Shown here: piece after piece, positions 4,816 through 9,169 of the stretch
Layout: each line of letters starts with the position of its first letter
Position numbering within the stretch: the stretch's first letter is position 1
Assembly: GCA_027005635.1 (NCBI GenBank)
Contig: JALTLI010000194.1
Span: 1 to 9,169, forward strand
Source of the DNA: Alphaproteobacteria bacterium
Lineage (GTDB): Bacteria > Pseudomonadota > Alphaproteobacteria > UBA2136 > JALTLI01
Length of the DNA: 9,169 nucleotides
Direction: 5' to 3'
Program-made: the position numbers and the translations under genes
The notes under the pieces: model-generated
What the model saw: the letters and a program-made list of their open reading frames with translations, nothing else
Told to the model about the DNA's origin: nothing
Database searches by the model: none

Positions 4816-7269
4816 ATGAATTTAAAATATTTATTAATGCCATGGAAAAACCCTTATCGTGAAGTGTGGGTTTTAAAGGACTGGCTTAAATTTGGTTTCA
4901 AATTAGGCTTATTAGGTTTTATCACTGGGGCAATGCTAATAACTGTGGTTTTATTTTATTTTTCTAAACAAGTTCCAGATTTTAGAACCTTAGCAGATTA
5001 CAAACCATCGTTAGTTACTAAAATTTTTGCAGATGACGGAACAATATTAGCAGAATATGCCAAAGAACGCAGAATATACACCCCAATTTCAGAAATACCT
5101 CGTTCAGTAATAAATGCTTTTCTTGCTGCAGAAGATTGGAACTTTTATCATCACCCAGGGTTTGATATTAAAGGAATTATTCGTGCAGCTTTAGTAAATA
5201 TATTTACTGGTAGAAAACAAGGTGCAAGTACCATAACTCAACAGGTTGCCAAAAACTTTTTACTTAGTAATGAACAAAAATATACTCGTAAAATAAAAGA
5301 ACTTATTATTTCTTACCGTATGGAAAAAGCTTTTACCAAAGATGAAATTTTAGAATTATACTTAAATCAAATATATTTTGGTAACGGCACATATGGTGTA
5401 ACAGCAGCTAGTCTAGGTTATTTTGGTAAACCACTAGATAAACTTAGTATTGGGCAACGTGCCACACTTGCTGGCTTACCTAAAGCCCCTTCTGCTTATA
5501 ATCCTCTTCGTTATCCTAGGGTTGCTAGGTTACGTCGTGATATTATAATAATTAGAATGCGTGACGAAGGTGTTATTACCCCAGAACAAGCCCAACAAGC
5601 TATTGATACAGATATGGAACTTAACCCTATCCCACTTAAAAAACCTGAAATTGCTAGTCATTTTAGTGAATATGTAAGAAAATTTCTACAACAAAAATAT
5701 GGTACAGATGCATTATATAAAAATGGTTTAACTGTTCACACAACCCTAGATACAAAACTACAAAAATATGCAGAAAATGCAGTTATAAACGGCTTAAGAA
5801 ATTATGATAGACGGCACGGATACCGTGGTCATTTAGGTAAACTTGGTTTCTCTTTTAAATGGCAAAGCCGTATTGATGAAGAATTTATAAAAAGACAAGA
5901 TAATAAAAAACTTGGTGTTCCAGCAGCAGTTCTAGAAGTAGATACAGAACACCAAACAGCAGAAATAGGTTTACCTGGTGGTGGTAAAGGAATTGTTCCA
6001 TTATCTGCTGTAACATGGGCAAGAAGCTATATAACAAATAAAAAACGTGGCAAAAAAATAAAAAGCATTGATGATGTACTAAAAAAAGGTGATATAATCT
6101 TTGTAAAAGCAATGAGAGATATAACAACAACAACTGTTCCACAAAACTTATATAGCCTAGAACAAATACCTAAAGTTCAAGGCGCTTTAGTTGCCCTAGA
6201 TAGTAAAACAGGAGCTATAAAAGCAATGGTTGGAGGTCTTGGTAGCGGAAAAGGCTTTAATCGTGCAGTTCAAGGAAAAAGGCAAGTTGGTTCATCATTT
6301 AAACCATTTGTTTACGCCTTAGCACTAGAAGAAGGTTTTACTCCAGCTTCAACAGTATTAGATGCTCCTGTTGTTCTTCGCCAAAATCAGCTAGATAAAG
6401 CATGGAAACCACATAACTATTCAGAAAAAATATATGGAGCCTCAACTTTACGCAGAGGGTTAGAAAAATCTCGCAACCTTATGACAATACGCTTAGCACG
6501 TAAAATAGGTATAGATAATATTATTTCATTTGCCCGCCGTTTTGGTTTAACCGAACCAATGGAAAGAGATTTATCAACAGCTCTTGGTTCTGCATCATTA
6601 CCATTATTACAGCTAACTAGTGCTTATAGCACCTTTCCTAACCATGGAAAATGGGTGGAACCTTATTTTATAAATTATATTGAAGATATGACTGGAAATA
6701 CAATATATACCCCCGTTAACTGTGATAACTGCACAGATGAAGATCCATTTATTGCACCAGAAAAAATAGATACTGAAGGTGATCAGGTAATAACTCCTGT
6801 AATAGCATACCAAGTAACAAACATGCTAAAAGGTGTTGTGAAACGTGGTACGGGTTGGCGTGCCAGAGAAGTTGGTCATGAAGTTGGGGCAAAAACTGGT
6901 ACGACAAATGATTTTATAGACGCATGGTTTATGGGGTTTTCAAATGATTTAACCGTTGGAGTTTGGGTTGGTTTTGATAACCCCGAAAATATGGGTAAAA
7001 ATGAAACTGGTTCAAAAGCTGCTGGTCCTATATGGGTGGATTTCATGAAAAATGCACTAAAAGGAAAACCTTCTGCTCCATTTGAAATACCAGAAGGTAT
7101 TACTTTTGTAAGGATTGATGGTGATACAGGTACGTTGCCAACTAATAAAACTAAACGTACAATAATTGAATCATTTCAAACTGGGACAGAACCAACTAAT
7201 CAACAAAATAAATACAGCTATACTCCTAAACAAACAGATAAAAAAATAGATCCTCAAGAACTATTTTAA
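4816..7269 (+). CDS. mrcA: penicillin-binding protein 1A (bifunctional glycosyltransferase/transpeptidase)
   Basis: This class A PBP polymerises lipid II into glycan strands and cross-links the peptides at the outer face of the inner membrane. It has 817 residues. A short cytoplasmic tail and one membrane anchor (about 28-49) come first. The GT51 glycosyltransferase follows, with E106 in AAEDWNFYHHPG, GASTITQQ at 136-143, E162 in RKIKE, and EILELYLN at 177-184. An OB-like insert (about 330-435) includes YDRRHGYRG. The transpeptidase carries S493-SF-K496 (SxxK, catalytic serine 493), S552-R-N554 (SxN) and K693-T-G695 (KTG). All catalytic motifs are intact, so it should be active. C636 and C639 form a CxxC in the transpeptidase insert. 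The ATG has no visible Shine-Dalgarno sequence; a second ATG at 4837 has none either and would remove 7 residues. The terminator upstream separates it from the cus genes. The PBP1A call is firm; the alphaproteobacterial affinity is from memory of related sequences. Confidence 0.95.
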   Translation: MNLKYLLMPWKNPYREVWVLKDWLKFGFKLGLLGFITGAMLITVVLFYFSKQVPDFRTLADYKPSLVTKIFADDGTILAEYAKERRIYTPISEIPRSVINAFLAAEDWNFYHHPGFDIKGIIRAALVNIFTGRKQGASTITQQVAKNFLLSNEQKYTRKIKELIISYRMEKAFTKDEILELYLNQIYFGNGTYGVTAASLGYFGKPLDKLSIGQRATLAGLPKAPSAYNPLRYPRVARLRRDIIIIRMRDEGVITPEQAQQAIDTDMELNPIPLKKPEIASHFSEYVRKFLQQKYGTDALYKNGLTVHTTLDTKLQKYAENAVINGLRNYDRRHGYRGHLGKLGFSFKWQSRIDEEFIKRQDNKKLGVPAAVLEVDTEHQTAEIGLPGGGKGIVPLSAVTWARSYITNKKRGKKIKSIDDVLKKGDIIFVKAMRDITTTTVPQNLYSLEQIPKVQGALVALDSKTGAIKAMVGGLGSGKGFNRAVQGKRQVGSSFKPFVYALALEEGFTPASTVLDAPVVLRQNQLDKAWKPHNYSEKIYGASTLRRGLEKSRNLMTIRLARKIGIDNIISFARRFGLTEPMERDLSTALGSASLPLLQLTSAYSTFPNHGKWVEPYFINYIEDMTGNTIYTPVNCDNCTDEDPFIAPEKIDTEGDQVITPVIAYQVTNMLKGVVKRGTGWRAREVGHEVGAKTGTTNDFIDAWFMGFSNDLTVGVWVGFDNPENMGKNETGSKAAGPIWVDFMKNALKGKPSAPFEIPEGITFVRIDGDTGTLPTNKTKRTIIESFQTGTEPTNQQNKYSYTPKQTDKKIDPQELF

Positions 7270-7334
7270 ACTAGCATATATTTAGTAAGTGTTTTATTAT
7301 TCTTTTTAATAAAAATAATTAGGTGGTAAAAGTT
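7270..7334 (+). other. PBP1A-fumC intergenic spacer
   Basis: This is a 65-base, very AT-rich spacer. It contains an all-A/T inverted repeat (TTTTATTA at 7292-7299 with TAATAAAA at 7307-7314) and, at its end, the fumC ribosome site. TATTAT at 7295-7300 could be a -10 box, but I see no matching -35. I cannot tell a promoter from simple AT-richness here. Confidence 0.4.
7321..7326 (+). promoter_or_regulatory. ribosome binding site fixing the fumC start at ATG 7335
   Basis: AGGTGG lies 8 bases before ATG 7335. The longer frame could open at GTG 7323, but that GTG falls inside this site, so the ATG is the likely start and the product has 464 residues. Confidence 0.75.
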
Positions 7335-8729
7335 ATGACCAAAAATTTTCGTATAGAAACAGATACTATGGGAACATTAGAAGTACCAAATGATAAATAC
7401 TGGGGAGCGCAAACTCAACGTTCTTTACAAAACTTCAAAATTGGTGGAGAAAAACTACCAACTGAATTAATTTACGCCTACGCAATGCTAAAAAAAGCAG
7501 CAGCTACAGTAAACGCAGATTTAGGCCTACTAGAAAGAGATATTTCAACAGCAATAAATCAAGCAGCTGATGAAGTTATTGATGGTAAACTAGATGAACA
7601 TTTTCCATTAGTTGTTTGGCAAACAGGTAGCGGTACCCAAACAAATATGAATGTTAATGAAGTTATCGCAAACCGTGCTATTGAAATTTTAGGCGGACAA
7701 CTTGGTAGCAAAAAACCTGTTCATCCAAATGATCATGTTAACCTTGGCCAATCATCTAATGATAGCTTCCCTACTGCAATGTACATAGCCGCTGTTATTA
7801 GTGTTGAAACAAAACTTCTACCAGCTTTAAACTTATTTTCTGAAGCTTTATCCCAAAAAAGTGAAGATTTCCGTCATATAATTAAAATTGGACGCACCCA
7901 TTTACAAGATGCAACTCCATTGACATTAGGACAAGAATTTTCTGGTTATCAAACTCAAATTGCAAATGGAATAAAAAGAGTTGAAAGTTCTCTTACATTT
8001 TTACAAGAACTAGCAATTGGTGGTACAGCCGTTGGAACAGGTTTAAATACTCACCCAGAATTTTCTGAACGTGTAGTAAAAGAACTTAACCGTATAACTA
8101 AACTTAAATTTAAAAGTGCTCCTAACTTTTTTGAAGCACTAGCTGCACACGATGCCCTTGTTTCATCTAGTGGAGCATTAAAAACTGTTGCTGTTTCATG
8201 TATGAAAATTGCTAATGATATTCGTCTACTTGGTTCTGGCCCAAGATGTGGAATTGGTGAACTAATTTTACCAGCCAATGAACCAGGAAGCTCTATTATG
8301 CCTGGTAAAATAAACCCTACTCAAGCTGAAGCACTAACCATGGTTTGTGCGCAAATAATGGGTAATGATGTGGCTATCTCTGTTGCTGGATCTAATGGAC
8401 ACATGGAGCTTAACGTTTTTAAACCAATGATGATTTTCAACTTCCTACAATCTTCCAAACTATTAGCTGAAGCAACTACAAGTTTTACTAAAAATTGTCT
8501 TGATGATTTAGAAGCTAACAGAAATAAAATTGATAAAAATTTAAATGATTCTTTAATGTTAGTAACAGCTCTTAACCCTCATATTGGTTACGATAACGCT
8601 GCTAAAATTGCTAAAAAAGCCTTCGCTGAAAATACTACACTAAAAAAAGCTGCTTTAAGCCTAGAACTTATGACGGCTGAAGATTTTGATAAATATGTAA
8701 GACCAGAAGTTATGGTAACAACTAACTAA
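7335..8729 (+). CDS. fumC: class II fumarate hydratase (fumarase C)
   Basis: This enzyme interconverts fumarate and L-malate in the TCA cycle. It is a cytoplasmic homotetramer without an iron-sulfur cluster. The 464-residue length matches the family (E. coli FumC is 467). In order, the protein shows SGTQTNMNVNEV, SSNDSFPTAM, GRTHLQDATPLTLGQ with H189, GGTAVGTGLN, and the superfamily signature GSSIMPGKINPTQ with S319 and K325. These match E. coli H188, S318 and K324 at a constant offset of one. It is not an aspartase or argininosuccinate lyase: spacing and motifs are FumC-type throughout. The gene starts 65 bases after the PBP1A stop and ends 18 bases before the next start. Co-transcription with the downstream gene is likely, and with PBP1A possible, since no good terminator is seen between them. 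Confidence 0.97.
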   Translation: MTKNFRIETDTMGTLEVPNDKYWGAQTQRSLQNFKIGGEKLPTELIYAYAMLKKAAATVNADLGLLERDISTAINQAADEVIDGKLDEHFPLVVWQTGSGTQTNMNVNEVIANRAIEILGGQLGSKKPVHPNDHVNLGQSSNDSFPTAMYIAAVISVETKLLPALNLFSEALSQKSEDFRHIIKIGRTHLQDATPLTLGQEFSGYQTQIANGIKRVESSLTFLQELAIGGTAVGTGLNTHPEFSERVVKELNRITKLKFKSAPNFFEALAAHDALVSSSGALKTVAVSCMKIANDIRLLGSGPRCGIGELILPANEPGSSIMPGKINPTQAEALTMVCAQIMGNDVAISVAGSNGHMELNVFKPMMIFNFLQSSKLLAEATTSFTKNCLDDLEANRNKIDKNLNDSLMLVTALNPHIGYDNAAKIAKKAFAENTTLKKAALSLELMTAEDFDKYVRPEVMVTTN

Positions 8730-8747
8730 TATAAATAGGATAACTTT

Positions 8748-9169
8748 ATGCGAGGACCATCTAACCACAGAATATTAAGTGCATTTTTATTTGCAATTGT
8801 ACTAATGGCAGGGCTATATTTTGCAGTATGGTACAATGCCATGAAAAGAACAGAAGCAGGCCTAATTGAAAGTTTACATAATATTTTAGGTGGTGATATA
8901 TCATATGATTATGCAGTATGGGATTACGATTTAACTAAAATTGGTATAAGTGTAAAAAATACAGCATCTCATTTTGTAGATAGAAAAAATAATATTACTT
9001 ATATTCATAATCTGGGTACTTTAAATGTTAGCTCAGATTTATTTCAAAATTTTCATATTTTAATTGAATTTCCTCAATATCATTCAATCGAAATAACTAA
9101 GGAACAAAAAATCATTCAAAAATATCAAATAGAAATGGATAATGCATCCCTCTCCTTTTATCCTAATAT
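8748..9169 (+). CDS. membrane-anchored protein of unknown function, 3'-truncated by the window (possibly DUF2125-like)
   Basis: The frame opens at ATG 8748, 7 bases after AGGA (8737-8740), and stays open for 140 codons to the end of the window. Residues 1-8 are basic and polar (MRGPSNHR), and residues 9-28 form a hydrophobic helix (ILSAFLFAIVLMAGLYFAVW). The rest (about 32-140) should lie outside the membrane: a short amphipathic stretch (MKRTEAGLIESLHNIL) followed by alternating, beta-like sequence such as KIGISVKN and FHILIEF. An uncleaved N-terminal anchor followed by beta-rich sequence recalls alphaproteobacterial DUF2125 proteins, but the match is weak and I would not assign a function. 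It is 18 bases after fumC and likely shares its transcript. Confidence 0.75.
   Translation, partial: MRGPSNHRILSAFLFAIVLMAGLYFAVWYNAMKRTEAGLIESLHNILGGDISYDYAVWDYDLTKIGISVKNTASHFVDRKNNITYIHNLGTLNVSSDLFQNFHILIEFPQYHSIEITKEQKIIQKYQIEMDNASLSFYPN

Noticed and set aside
5885..6142. Leu-rich open frame on the - strand inside the PBP1A gene, resembling a membrane peptide
   Set aside because: The Leu/Phe/Tyr run is the reverse reading of Lys/Asn/Gly-rich PBP1A codons. It has no ribosome site and no independent support.
7292..7314. Inverted repeat after PBP1A as a possible terminator
   Set aside because: The 8-bp stem is entirely A/T, and no T-run follows the second arm. It would be too weak to terminate.
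7323..7334. GTG 7323 as the fumC start
   Set aside because: It falls inside the AGGTGG ribosome site of ATG 7335, and family length and alignment fit the ATG.

Overview
The window looks like a piece of an AT-rich alphaproteobacterial chromosome. The lineage call is an inference. It rests on a penicillin-binding protein 1A whose N-terminal half reads like alphaproteobacterial (including rickettsial) PBP1A, with a Cys-x-x-Cys insert that I remember from that group, and on a last gene that weakly resembles an alphaproteobacterial membrane-anchored family. All five complete stop codons are TAA and codon use is strongly A/T-biased. All genes lie on the + strand.

Bases 1-4720 form a metal-efflux operon of the Cus (silver/copper) type. 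It starts with the 3' part of a cusB-like periplasmic adaptor that carries an extra C-terminal helical domain. A complete cusA-like RND pump follows with no intervening base (TAA then ATG). Next is a small secreted Met/His-rich protein that takes the place cusF would occupy. The pump keeps the three-methionine Cu(I)/Ag(I) site and the intramembrane methionine pairs of E. coli CusA. It lacks the methionines of the periplasmic entry pair and the lysine of the proposed proton relay. A strong intrinsic terminator at 4749-4778 closes the operon. The outer-membrane channel (CusC), the start of cusB and the operon promoter lie upstream of the window or elsewhere.

Bases 4795-9169 hold what look like housekeeping genes: a complete class A penicillin-binding protein (PBP1A), a complete class II fumarase (fumC), and the first 140 codons of a membrane-anchored protein that runs off the window. 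The PBP1A start is unusual. It has no visible Shine-Dalgarno sequence, and a perfect 7-bp inverted repeat containing a TATAAA box sits 3 bases before the ATG.

The part most likely to be under-described is the efflux operon: a Cus pump paired with a Met-rich, helix-forming, non-CusF secreted protein and with an adaptor carrying an added helical domain. There is no RNA gene, CRISPR array, insertion sequence or phage gene that I can support, and no gene-free stretch longer than about 100 bases.
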